Shown: piece by piece, positions 7,501-13,826 of the stretch | How positions within the stretch are numbered: position 1 is the first letter of the stretch | How the letters are laid out: each line of letters starts with the position of its first letter | NCBI GenBank assembly: GCA_044359525.1 | Contig: JBIKLY010000089.1 | Coordinates: 1 to 13,826 of the forward strand | DNA length: 13,826 nt | DNA from: CAJBIL01 sp044359525 | Lineage (GTDB): Bacteria > Pseudomonadota > Gammaproteobacteria > Burkholderiales > Rhodocyclaceae | Direction of reading: 5' to 3' | The notes under the pieces: model-generated | Told to the model about the DNA's origin: nothing | Database searches by the model: none | What the model saw: only the letters and a program-made list of their open reading frames with translations | Translations under genes and position numbers: made by a program

Positions 7501-9159
7501 GCCATTGATCAGGATAGTCAGCGGAATGAAATGGCGCCCTGCGGCTTCCAGCAACAAATGCTCAAAGCTGGTGCCCGACAGCTTGCCCGGTTCCTGCCGC
7601 TGATTGAGCCCGGCTGGCGGGTGTTGTGCATCCGGACGAAACGTCGGCATGCGTGTCACGCCACCCTTGCGGCAATACAAGCGCGCTTCCTTGTCGACCG
7701 GTTCGAATAGGTTTTCCTGCTGAAAAACACTCTCGGACTTGCCGAGGAACATGTAGCCGCCGGGATTGAGCGCATAGTGAAACACCGACAGCAGACGGGA
7801 TTGCAGCTCACTCTGAAAATAGATCAGGACATTCCGGCAGGTGACCAGGTCAAGGCGCAGGAAAGGCGGATCCTGCACCAGGTCCTGGCGGGCAAAAATC
7901 ACCACGTCACGCAGGTTCTTGTTGATCTCGTAACGGTCGCCGTGCGGCGTGAAATGCGCCCGGAGACGGCTTCGATCCATATGCGCCAGGCTGGTTGCCG
8001 CGAAGATCCCACGGCGCGCCCGCCCCATCGCTTCGAGATCAATGTCGGTGGCAAAAATCTGGATGCGGTATTGATCAAACGCACTGCCCAGATGCTCGGC
8101 AAACAGGATGGCCAGCGAGTAGGCCTCCTCGCCCGTCGCACAGCCGGCCACCCAGATGCGGATGTCCTCACCCGGCTGCTTGCCCAACAAGATGCGGGTC
8201 ACGACTTTTTCAAGGCCGATAAAGGCTTCAGTGTCACGAAAAAACGAAGTGACCGAGATCAGGATGTCCTTGCACAGCTTTTCGAGCTCAATCGGTGCTT
8301 CATCGGTCAGCTTCAGGTAGTCCTGCAGCGTACCGACGTGATTGGCTGCCATGCGGCGCTCGATGCGCCGCCACAGCGTAGGCTCCTTGTATTGCGAAAA
8401 ATCCACCCTGGTTCGCGACCGCACCTTGGCCAGCAGGGTCTTCAGCGTCGCCGGTGCGTCGGCGGCCTGGGTGGTCATCGGCAGGCGCCCCCGGTTCTGC
8501 ACGATCAGGCCGATTTCGGCGCCTATGTTTTCCGGCGGCAGGATCCAGTCCACGCTGCCCGTATCGATTGCCGACTGCGGCATTCCGTTGTACTTGGCGG
8601 TGCTCGGGTCCTGAGCGAAGGTGAAACCACCCGCCGCCTTGATCGCATGGATGCCCGCCGCGCCGTCCGAACCGGTGCCGGAGAGAATGATGCCGATGCA
8701 GAATTCGGCAGCCTCTTCGGCCAGCGAGGCAAAAAACAGATTGACCGAAGGCTTCGGCAGTGACTCCTTGGCCGGCTCGACGAGGCGGAAGCAACCGGCA
8801 TTGAACGTGATATTGCGGTTTGGCGGGGTGATATAAACCGTATTCGGTTCGGGCATCACCCCGTCTTCGACGTCCTTGACCGGCATCGTCGTCTCGCGGC
8901 CGAGCAGTTGCGCCATCAAACTGCGATAGGTCGGCGACAGATGCTGCACCACCACATAGCTGAGGCCGAGGTTCTTGGGCAGATTGGGTAGCAGCTGGCT
9001 GAGTGCCTCAAGGCCGCCGGCCGAGGCGCCAACACCGACAATGAATGGTCGTTCTTCGGGTTTGGCCGGATTCGCCGGACTCATCGAATTTACCGGTTTC
9101 TCAACACCCGGCGTGATCACCTTCTTCGGTGATGCGCGTTTCTTCTTTAAGGGTTCCAA
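4552..9159 (-). CDS. CheB-CheR-PAS-GGDEF-EAL fusion signalling protein
   Basis: A 1535-aa multidomain protein, apparently soluble. Domain order: Lys-rich N-terminus; CheB methylesterase about 38-222 with catalytic S46 (GASAGG), H73 and D165 (GTGSDG); CheR methyltransferase about 250-498 with SAM-binding AGCATGEEA (338-346) and TDID (371-374); a PAS-like segment about 535-645; a signalling coiled coil about 661-748; PAS domains about 750-850, 862-978 and 985-1100; GGDEF about 1105-1270; EAL about 1285-1535. GGDEF is intact (1189-1193), with an inhibitory I-site R1180/D1183 five residues before it. The EAL domain keeps E1316, N1374, E1406, E1409, D1435, D1436, K1456 and E1492. All four enzymatic centres thus look competent: methylesterase, methyltransferase, c-di-GMP synthesis and c-di-GMP breakdown. 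There is no CheY-like receiver domain and no chemotaxis gene nearby. The start is TTG with GGGGAG 5 nt upstream; M26 is an alternative. Confidence 0.95.
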   Translation of the reverse strand: MEPLKKKRASPKKVITPGVEKPVNSMSPANPAKPEERPFIVGVGASAGGLEALSQLLPNLPKNLGLSYVVVQHLSPTYRSLMAQLLGRETTMPVKDVEDGVMPEPNTVYITPPNRNITFNAGCFRLVEPAKESLPKPSVNLFFASLAEEAAEFCIGIILSGTGSDGAAGIHAIKAAGGFTFAQDPSTAKYNGMPQSAIDTGSVDWILPPENIGAEIGLIVQNRGRLPMTTQAADAPATLKTLLAKVRSRTRVDFSQYKEPTLWRRIERRMAANHVGTLQDYLKLTDEAPIELEKLCKDILISVTSFFRDTEAFIGLEKVVTRILLGKQPGEDIRIWVAGCATGEEAYSLAILFAEHLGSAFDQYRIQIFATDIDLEAMGRARRGIFAATSLAHMDRSRLRAHFTPHGDRYEINKNLRDVVIFARQDLVQDPPFLRLDLVTCRNVLIYFQSELQSRLLSVFHYALNPGGYMFLGKSESVFQQENLFEPVDKEARLYCRKGGVTRMPTFRPDAQHPPAGLNQRQEPGKLSGTSFEHLLLEAAGRHFIPLTILINGKFEIRHIHGDASRFLNIAPGRPAFDLISLIRREFRTEIQVLLRQAQVKHLVAYGRPRHIKAVDPQRGVRISIHPIPDAGQDALFMVCIEWIAPAGVKAGSDDNGTITDRELEDELAATREHLQTLVEELETSNEEMQALNEEIQASNEEMQASNEELEASNEELQSTNEELATVNEELQIKTTEMMELNVDLESIQNSVDYPLLVLDGNLGLLRYNRAAIHLFKLGVPQVGRNIRNLPLPSEMPDLVDDIQKVIDSQTPMDRQIVNANKRHYALHISPLLREQNRVAGAILLFADNTVFYETERGARETQERLLAVMNNSVSLMAVKDASGRYQFANPKFERSFGFAPGQVIGKTDFHIFPPELSDLFREGELEAMRLRKDISREETFRQDGEERHFLVVRFPLFDDDSAITGVCFQATDITERKMVEEQLRLAARVFDRAAEGVMVTDIDHRILTINDAFLSITGYAREEVVGKTSDLLNSDKTPPEFYENVWHEVETQGWWQGEIWTRRKNGELFLERRSINTVKDQQDKVVNYVSMFSDITLVRESQQRVEFLATHDDLTALPNRALFNDRLTVALARASRSRENLSVLFLDLDNFKVINDTLGHDTGDQLLKQAAARLTECVREEDTVARLGGDEFVVLLVACERMEAARTAERMIKTLSAHYLLGEHEVVVSASIGISMFPEDANDTAGLMRNADAAMYRAKDQGKNAFQFFTAELAEHARQRLGMETGLRHALANADLRLEFQPQVDLVSKAVLGVEALARWRRDGESISPAVFIPVAEESHLIILIDEWVMAEACRQIIAWDAAGLPAFRVSVNISARHFRKSDMVADIVRIIASHGVAPQRLCIEITEGVLIDTERAQRMLEELVSAGLHISIDDFGTGFSSLSYLKRFPIHELKIDRSFVDGIASDADDRAISAAVIALANHLGMSVVAEGVETSQQHYELKQLGCAQGQGYLFARPMSADRFADWLMYRQEE
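6964..7110 (-). repeat. Seven in-frame 21-bp repeats coding for a NEE heptad coiled coil
   Basis: Residues 684-732 of the fusion protein are seven consecutive heptads of the form (A/S/T)xNEE(M/L/I)x. At DNA level this is a degenerate 21-bp tandem repeat. It encodes a charged parallel coiled coil joining the CheB-CheR half to the PAS-GGDEF-EAL half. Such NEEL/NEEM coiled coils are familiar in CheB-CheR-PAS proteins and probably carry dimerisation or signal transmission. Heptad number could vary between strains by slippage. Confidence 0.9.
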
Positions 9160-9363
9160 GCCAACTCCCCGGTCTGCACGAGCATCGATTTTTGTTTTGC
9201 TTGCGAAACAGACAACGCGCTGGCATGCAGGTTCATTTTCATTTCAGATCACATGAATTATGCACTCGACAACGCTTTTTTTACACTTTTACACTTTGCT
9301 CGGGAAGAATATCGTGGTTCTTGCGTTTTCGCCAACCACATTGATTTCTGCAGACCTTCCAGA
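9160..9363. other. Intergenic DNA upstream of the fusion gene; candidate weak promoter and 8-bp tandem repeat
   Basis: No gene is seen here. On the minus strand CATAAT (9257-9262) matches the -10 consensus at five of six positions, with a poor -35 (TGTAAA) 17 bp upstream. It could drive the fusion gene with a leader of about 90 nt. Overlapping the upstream part is a perfect tandem repeat TTACACTT x2 (9281-9296) next to a T-run. The promoter call is weak. Confidence 0.35.
9165..9170 (-). promoter_or_regulatory. Ribosome-binding site that fixes the TTG start of the fusion gene
   Basis: GGGGAG on the minus strand lies 5 nt before the TTG codon at 9157-9159. It supports TTG initiation over the in-frame ATG at codon 26, for which no comparable site was noted. 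The N-terminal residues gained are lysine-rich and precede the CheB domain. Confidence 0.65.
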
Positions 9364-9392
9364 TTGACAATCAAGGGCTTGGCGCGTAAATT
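9364..9392 (+). promoter_or_regulatory. Sigma70 promoter for metH
   Basis: The -35 TTGACA (9364-9369) is a perfect match. The -10 TAAATT (9387-9392) matches four of six positions. Spacing is the ideal 17 bp. Transcription should start near 9399-9401, giving a leader of about 158 nt before the metH ATG. The -10 hexamer is exactly the 6-bp spacer of the dyad GCGCG/CGCGC (9382-9397), so a repressor could bind over it. Confidence 0.75.
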
Positions 9393-9398
9393 CGCGCT

Positions 9399-9523
9399 CC
9401 TGCCTGTTGCTGTTTCAGGTTCGCGCCGATTTGATCTGAACAGATTGCGGGCGCGTTAGAAATGCCGCTAAAGCGAGCCCGCGAACACAAAAACCCGTCG
9501 AGCTTTGCGCCGATGGGTTTTTT
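9399..9523 (+). ncRNA. Structured metH leader: candidate attenuator/riboswitch or small RNA
   Basis: About 125 nt from the predicted transcription start to the end of an intrinsic terminator. Hairpin A pairs CGCGCC (9422-9427) with GGCGCG (9450-9455), enclosing a small ATCTG/CAGAT hairpin (9434-9445). Hairpin B pairs GCGGGC (9447-9452) with GCCCGC (9477-9482), continued by GC/GC, a G-A mismatch and TTAG/CTAA around an 8-nt loop. A and B share 9450-9452 and surrounding bases, so they exclude each other. The terminator follows at once. This switch-like layout before metH is typical of riboswitch or attenuator control. I see no cobalamin-riboswitch B12 box and no GAGGAGCG-type SAH-riboswitch core. 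A free-standing small RNA ended by the same terminator is the main alternative. Pairings were found by eye, without folding energies. Confidence 0.55.
9489..9523 (+). terminator. Intrinsic terminator within the metH leader
   Basis: Bases 9489-9500 pair with 9511-9522 over 12 positions (AAAAACCC, one G-T wobble, then TCG with CGA), with a 10-nt loop and a run of six T. The T-run ends 34 nt before the metH start codon. No plus-strand gene lies upstream in the window for it to terminate, so it should act on the metH leader itself or on a small RNA from the promoter at 9364. Read on the minus strand it is also followed, via the A-run, by a T-run, so some bidirectional action is possible. Confidence 0.85.
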
Positions 9524-9557
9524 GCTTTACACAGCACCACATTATTCAAGGTAAACC

Positions 9558-12500
9558 ATGCAAGCCGACCGCACCGCCGAACTGAAAACCCTGCTTGAAC
9601 AGCGCATCCTCATCCTCGACGGCGCGATGGGCACGATGATCCAGCGGCACAAACTGCAGGAGGCCGATTATCGCGGCACGCGCTTTGCCGGGCACGCGCA
9701 CGACCTGAAGGGTAACAACGACCTGCTGCTGCTGACGCGGCCCGATGTGATTCGCGGCATCCATGCCGAGTATCTGGCGGCCGGCGCCGACATTCTTGAA
9801 ACCAATACCTTCAACGCGACGGCGGTGTCGCAGGCCGATTACAAGCTCGAAAGCATCGTCTATGAACTGAACGTTGCCGGTGCAAAACTGGCGCGCGAAG
9901 CCTGCGATGAGTTCACCGCCAAAGACCCGGCCAAGCCGCGCTTTGTGGCCGGCGTGCTCGGCCCGACCTCGCGCACAGCATCGATCTCGCCCGATGTGAA
10001 TGACCCCGGCTACCGCAATACCAGCTTCGACGAACTCGTCGACACCTACAGCGAAGCGATTCGCGGCCTGGTTGATGGTGGCGCCGACATCCTGCTCGTT
10101 GAGACGATTTTTGACACACTCAACGCAAAGGCCGCGCTGTTCTCGATCGAGCAGTTTTTCGAGAAGGTCGGCCGGCGCTGGCCGGTGATGATCTCGGGAA
10201 CGATCACCGACGCTTCCGGCCGCACACTCTCGGGCCAGACTGCCGAAGCTTTCTGGAACTCGCTGAGCCACATCCGGCCGGTGTCGTTTGGCCTGAACTG
10301 CGCGCTCGGCGCCGCCGAACTGCGTCAGTACGTCGAGGAACTGTCGCGCATCTGCGATTGCTTCGTCTCGGCGCACCCGAATGCCGGCCTGCCCAATCCG
10401 CTGTCGCCGACTGGCTACGACGAGACGCCCGAGCAGCTGGCCGTTGAAATCGTCGACTGGGCGAAACAAGGCTTCGTGAACATCGTCGGCGGCTGCTGCG
10501 GCACTTCGCCGGCGCACATCGCGGCGATTGCCCAGGGCGTCGCTGGCATCGCGCCGCGCACCATTCCCGACGTTGAAAAGAAGCTGCGCCTGTCGGGCCT
10601 CGAACCGTTCAACGTCGGCAAGGAATCGCTCTTCGTGAACGTCGGCGAGCGGACCAACGTCACCGGCTCAAAGGCTTTTGCCCGGATGATCCTCGAAGGC
10701 CGTCTTGACGATGCACTGGCCGTCGCCCGGCAGCAGGTGGAGAACGGTGCGCAGGTGATCGACATCAACATGGACGAGGCGATGCTCGATTCGAAGGCGG
10801 CGATGGATCGCTTCCTCAAGCTGATCGCCTCCGAGCCGGACATCTCGCGCGTGCCGGTGATGATCGACTCGTCGAAGTGGGAAGTGATCGAAGCCGGCCT
10901 GAAGTGCATTCAGGGCAAGGGCATCGTCAATTCGATCTCGATGAAGGAGGGCGAGGCTGCCTTCCTGCATCACGCCAAACTGGCAATGCGCTACGGCGCG
11001 GCGGTTGTCGTCATGGCCTTCGACGAAGCCGGGCAGGCCGACACCTACGCGCGCAAGACCGAAATCTGCAAGCGCGCCTACGACTTGCTGGTGGCATTGC
11101 CGGAGCAGGGCGGAGCCGGTTTCCCGCCCGAAGACATCATCTTCGACCCGAACATCTTCGCCATCGCCACCGGCATCGAAGAGCACAACAACTACGCCGT
11201 CGACTTCATCGAAGCCTGCCGCTGGATTCGCGCCAATCTGCCTTTCGCACAGATCTCCGGCGGCGTTTCCAACGTCTCGTTCAGCTTCCGCGGCAACGAC
11301 GCTGTGCGCGAGGCGATCCACACCGTTTTCCTCTACCACGCGGTGCAGGCCGGCCTGACCATGGGCATCGTCAATGCCGGCATGGTCGGCATCTACGACG
11401 ATCTCGATCCGGCGCTGCGCGACAAGGTCGAGGACGTCGTGCTCAACCGCAATCCGGAAGCCGGCGAAGCGCTCGTTGAATTTGCGCAAACCGTAAAGGA
11501 AGGCAAAGCGAAAGACACTGGCCCCGATCTGAGCTGGCGTGAAATGGACGTCGAAGCACGCCTCTCGCATGCGCTGGTCAAGGGCATCACCGAATTCGTC
11601 GTCGCCGATACCGAGGAATGCCGTGCCGCACTGGAAGCCGCCGGCAAGCCGCCGCTGGCGGTCATCGAAGGCCCGTTGATGAACGGCATGAACGTCGTCG
11701 GCGACCTTTTCGGCGCCGGCAAGATGTTCCTGCCGCAGGTCGTCAAATCAGCGCGCGTCATGAAGCAGGCGGTCGCCCACCTGATCCCCTACGTCGAGGC
11801 CGAGAAGCTGCGCACCGGCGCGACGAGCAAAGGCAAAATCATCATCGCCACGGTGAAGGGCGACGTTCATGACATCGGCAAGAACATCGTCGGCGTCGTG
11901 CTCGGCTGTAACGGCTACGACATCGTCGACCTCGGCGTCATGGTGTCCTGCGACAAGATTCTGCATGCGGCGAAGGAGCACGGTGCGCAGGCGATCGGCC
12001 TGTCCGGCCTGATCACGCCCTCGCTTGAGGAAATGAGCCACGTCGCCGCTGAAATGCAGCGTCTCGGTTTCGGCGACGAAAGCAATGGCCTGGCCATCCC
12101 ACTGCTGATCGGCGGCGCGACGACCAGCCGTGCGCACACGGCGATCAAGATCGCGCCGCACTATTCCGGACCGGTGGTCTACGTGCCGGACGCCTCGCGC
12201 GCTGTCGGTGTCGTCACCAAGCTGCTGTCGATCGACAATGCGGCCGGCTTCAAGGCCGAAGTCGCTGCCGACTACGAACGTGTACGCACGCAACACGCCG
12301 GCAAGAAGGGCGTTCAGCTCGTTTCGCTGGAAGCCGCACTCAGCAATCGTTTCCGGTGGAACGGCGACGCCGCATATCAGCCATTTGCGCCGAACAAACC
12401 CGGCCTGCACGTATTGCGCGCTGTCGATCTGGCAACGCTCGCCGAATACATCGACTGGGGCCCGTTCTTTCAGACCTGGGATCTGGCCGGTAGCTATCCG

Positions 12501-13283
12501 AAAATTCTCGACGACGCGACGGTGGGCGAAACGGCACGCAGTGTTTTTGCCGACGCCAAGGTCATGCTGGCGCAAATCATTAAAGAAAAGTGGATCACCG
12601 CCAACGCCGTCTTCGGCCTCTACCCGGCCAACGCCGTCGGTGACGACATTGAGTTGTACGCTAATGAGTCGCGCAGCGAAAAACTGATGGCCTGGCATAG
12701 CCTGCGCCAACAGCACGAACGCCCGTCCGGCAAGCCGCACTACTGCCTGACCGATTTCGTTGCAGATAAGGGCACGCCCGACTGGGTCGGCGTCTTCGCG
12801 GTCAGCGCCGGTCTCGGCATCGAGAAGAAGCTCGCCGAGTTCGCCGCAACGCACGACGACTACCGCGCGATCATGCTCAAGTCGCTCGCCGACCGCTTCG
12901 CCGAGGCCTGCGCCGAGTGGTTGCACGCGCAGGTTCGCCGCGATTACTGGGGTTACGCCGCCGATGAAACGCTCGGCAACGACGCGCTGATCAAGGAAGA
13001 ATACCTTGGCATCCGCCCGGCGCCCGGCTATCCGGCGTGCCCCGATCACACCGCCAAGGGGCCGATATTCCGGCTGCTCGACGCCCCCGCCAACGCCGGC
13101 ATGGGCATCACCGAGTCTTTCGCAATGACCCCGGCGGCAGCAGTTTCCGGCTTCTTCCTGGCGCACCCGCAGGCGCAGTATTTCGCGATCAGCAAGATCG
13201 GCCGCGACCAGCTTGAGGACTGGGCGCAACGCACCGGTTTCAGCGTAAGCGAAGCCGAGCGCTGGCTCGCGCCACTGCTCTGA
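9558..13283 (+). CDS. metH: Cobalamin-dependent methionine synthase MetH
   Basis: Transfers a methyl group from 5-methyltetrahydrofolate through methylcobalamin to homocysteine, giving methionine; cytoplasmic. At 1241 aa it is near the usual full length (E. coli 1227). Domains in order: homocysteine-binding domain about 1-330 with zinc ligands C248 (GLNCALGA), C313 and C314 (GGCCGTSP); pterin-binding domain about 355-615 (NVGERTNVTGS, MIDSSKWEVIEAGL); helical cap about 655-745; cobalamin-binding domain about 755-890 with the DVHDIG motif (769-774), where H771 is the lower cobalt ligand; SAM-binding activation domain about 920-1241 with RPAPGYPACPDHT (1153-1165). All modules look intact, so reactivation by SAM should be possible. 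The ATG has AAGG 6 nt upstream. It is preceded by the structured leader and terminator, and followed 22 nt later by murB on the same strand. Confidence 0.98.
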   Translation: MQADRTAELKTLLEQRILILDGAMGTMIQRHKLQEADYRGTRFAGHAHDLKGNNDLLLLTRPDVIRGIHAEYLAAGADILETNTFNATAVSQADYKLESIVYELNVAGAKLAREACDEFTAKDPAKPRFVAGVLGPTSRTASISPDVNDPGYRNTSFDELVDTYSEAIRGLVDGGADILLVETIFDTLNAKAALFSIEQFFEKVGRRWPVMISGTITDASGRTLSGQTAEAFWNSLSHIRPVSFGLNCALGAAELRQYVEELSRICDCFVSAHPNAGLPNPLSPTGYDETPEQLAVEIVDWAKQGFVNIVGGCCGTSPAHIAAIAQGVAGIAPRTIPDVEKKLRLSGLEPFNVGKESLFVNVGERTNVTGSKAFARMILEGRLDDALAVARQQVENGAQVIDINMDEAMLDSKAAMDRFLKLIASEPDISRVPVMIDSSKWEVIEAGLKCIQGKGIVNSISMKEGEAAFLHHAKLAMRYGAAVVVMAFDEAGQADTYARKTEICKRAYDLLVALPEQGGAGFPPEDIIFDPNIFAIATGIEEHNNYAVDFIEACRWIRANLPFAQISGGVSNVSFSFRGNDAVREAIHTVFLYHAVQAGLTMGIVNAGMVGIYDDLDPALRDKVEDVVLNRNPEAGEALVEFAQTVKEGKAKDTGPDLSWREMDVEARLSHALVKGITEFVVADTEECRAALEAAGKPPLAVIEGPLMNGMNVVGDLFGAGKMFLPQVVKSARVMKQAVAHLIPYVEAEKLRTGATSKGKIIIATVKGDVHDIGKNIVGVVLGCNGYDIVDLGVMVSCDKILHAAKEHGAQAIGLSGLITPSLEEMSHVAAEMQRLGFGDESNGLAIPLLIGGATTSRAHTAIKIAPHYSGPVVYVPDASRAVGVVTKLLSIDNAAGFKAEVAADYERVRTQHAGKKGVQLVSLEAALSNRFRWNGDAAYQPFAPNKPGLHVLRAVDLATLAEYIDWGPFFQTWDLAGSYPKILDDATVGETARSVFADAKVMLAQIIKEKWITANAVFGLYPANAVGDDIELYANESRSEKLMAWHSLRQQHERPSGKPHYCLTDFVADKGTPDWVGVFAVSAGLGIEKKLAEFAATHDDYRAIMLKSLADRFAEACAEWLHAQVRRDYWGYAADETLGNDALIKEEYLGIRPAPGYPACPDHTAKGPIFRLLDAPANAGMGITESFAMTPAAAVSGFFLAHPQAQYFAISKIGRDQLEDWAQRTGFSVSEAERWLAPLL

Positions 13284-13305
13284 GCGTGGAAAACCGGGGG
13301 GATCG

Positions 13306-13826
13306 GTGAGTTCAGGAACATTTCCCGGCTTCGTCGAACGCGAAGCCAACCTGGCAGCGCGCAACACGCTGGCGCTGCCCGGACACGCAGCGCTCTACGC
13401 CCGGATTGACGCGGCAGATCAACTCAAAGCACTGGCTGGCGACTGCCTGCCCGACGACATGCGCCGCTTTGTACTCGGCGGTGGCAGCAACCTCGTCCTG
13501 ACCGGTGACTTTGACGGCCTCATGCTGCACATGGCAATCAAGGGCCGCCAGCTGGCCGGCGAAGACGCCGACGCCTGGTACGTACGCGCCGGGGCAGGTG
13601 AGAACTGGCACGACTTTGTCGACTGGACGCTGACGCAAGGCTGGGCGGGACTGGAAAACCTGTCGCTGATTCCCGGTACGGTCGGTGCTGCGCCGATCCA
13701 GAACATCGGTGCCTATGGGCTGGAGGTCGCCGAGCGCTTCCACTCGCTCGAAGCCTGCGACATGCGTAGCGGCGAGTCGGTGCGCTTCGAGCGTGCCGCC
13801 TGCCGCTTTGCCTATCGCGACAGCGT
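13306..13826 (+). CDS. murB: UDP-N-acetylenolpyruvoylglucosamine reductase MurB, 5' part (cut by window end)
   Basis: Reduces UDP-N-acetylglucosamine enolpyruvate to UDP-N-acetylmuramate in peptidoglycan precursor synthesis; cytoplasmic FAD enzyme using NADPH. The 173 visible codons cover the N-terminal FAD-binding part: NTLALPG, the LGGGSNLVL motif (57-65), GAGENWHDFV, and GLENLSLIPGTVGAAPIQNI with GAYG. They reach FAYRDS, whose R171 matches the substrate-binding arginine of E. coli MurB. The remainder lies beyond the window. The start is GTG, with a G-rich Shine-Dalgarno-like stretch (13296-13302) a few bases upstream; no earlier in-frame start fits and the next Met is residue 52, inside the domain. 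It starts 22 nt after metH with no terminator between, so co-transcription is likely. Confidence 0.95.
   Translation, partial: MSSGTFPGFVEREANLAARNTLALPGHAALYARIDAADQLKALAGDCLPDDMRRFVLGGGSNLVLTGDFDGLMLHMAIKGRQLAGEDADAWYVRAGAGENWHDFVDWTLTQGWAGLENLSLIPGTVGAAPIQNIGAYGLEVAERFHSLEACDMRSGESVRFERAACRFAYRDS

Noticed and set aside
7777..8763. Plus-strand open frame of 328 codons inside the CheB-CheR region
   Set aside because: Complementary to conserved catalytic domains; the translation is rich in Q, R and H as expected of a reverse shadow.
9399..9557. Cobalamin or SAH riboswitch upstream of metH
   Set aside because: No B12-box-like sequence and no GAGGAGCG-type SAH core was found on the plus strand by eye. 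A covariance-model search would be needed to exclude a divergent member.
9546..10517. Minus-strand open frame of 323 codons opposite the start of metH
   Set aside because: Shadow of metH codons; no domain and no ribosome-binding site that stands out.
11748..13367. Long minus-strand open frame (539 codons) opposite metH
   Set aside because: It is antisense to the unmistakable MetH and runs past its end into murB. Its composition is typical of shadow frames in GC-rich genes, with no recognisable domain.

Overview
The window looks like chromosomal DNA of a GC-rich Gram-negative proteobacterium. The protein style (KatG, MetH and MurB sequences, a very large PAS/GGDEF/EAL signalling protein) suggests a betaproteobacterium, perhaps near Rhodocyclales. 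That placement is inference from familiarity, not a search result. There are no tRNAs, rRNAs, CRISPR arrays, transposases or integrase/att signatures.

Layout, left to right. (1) 1-2197, minus: katG, catalase-peroxidase, complete apart from its stop codon, which lies at or just beyond the window edge. (2) 2198-2412: katG upstream region, ending in a strong intrinsic terminator for the next gene. (3) 2413-2874, minus: small TerB-like protein. (4) 2875-3018: divergent intergenic region with a 9-bp perfect inverted repeat and an AT-rich block with direct repeats. (5) 3019-3975, plus: LysR-type regulator with a CbbR-like effector domain. (6) 3923-4546, minus: unrecognised 207-aa protein with a PAS-like body and a two-CxxC tail; its 3' end overlaps the LysR gene. 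(7) 4552-9159, minus: 1535-aa CheB-CheR-PAS-GGDEF-EAL fusion, 5 nt upstream of gene 6 and almost certainly in one operon with it. (8) 9160-9557: non-coding region with a good sigma70 promoter facing right, a structured leader and an intrinsic terminator just before metH. (9) 9558-13283, plus: metH, cobalamin-dependent methionine synthase. (10) 13306-13826, plus: murB 5' part, cut by the window end.

How the genes may work together. katG, terB-like and the LysR gene form a plausible stress block (peroxide removal, a stress-associated small protein, a divergent regulator), but a terminator separates terB-like from katG and the regulator lacks OxyR-type cysteines. The fusion gene and its small partner form a two-gene signalling operon joining chemotaxis-type methylation/demethylation enzymes to c-di-GMP synthesis and breakdown. 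metH and murB are same-strand and 22 nt apart, so probably co-transcribed.

The most interesting unexplained element is the metH leader. A promoter with a perfect -35 and 17-bp spacing is followed by two mutually exclusive GC-rich hairpins and a 12-bp terminator whose T-tract ends 34 nt before the metH ATG. No cobalamin-, SAM- or SAH-riboswitch core motif was seen by eye. It is a candidate uncharacterised attenuator or riboswitch, or alternatively a small RNA of about 125 nt.
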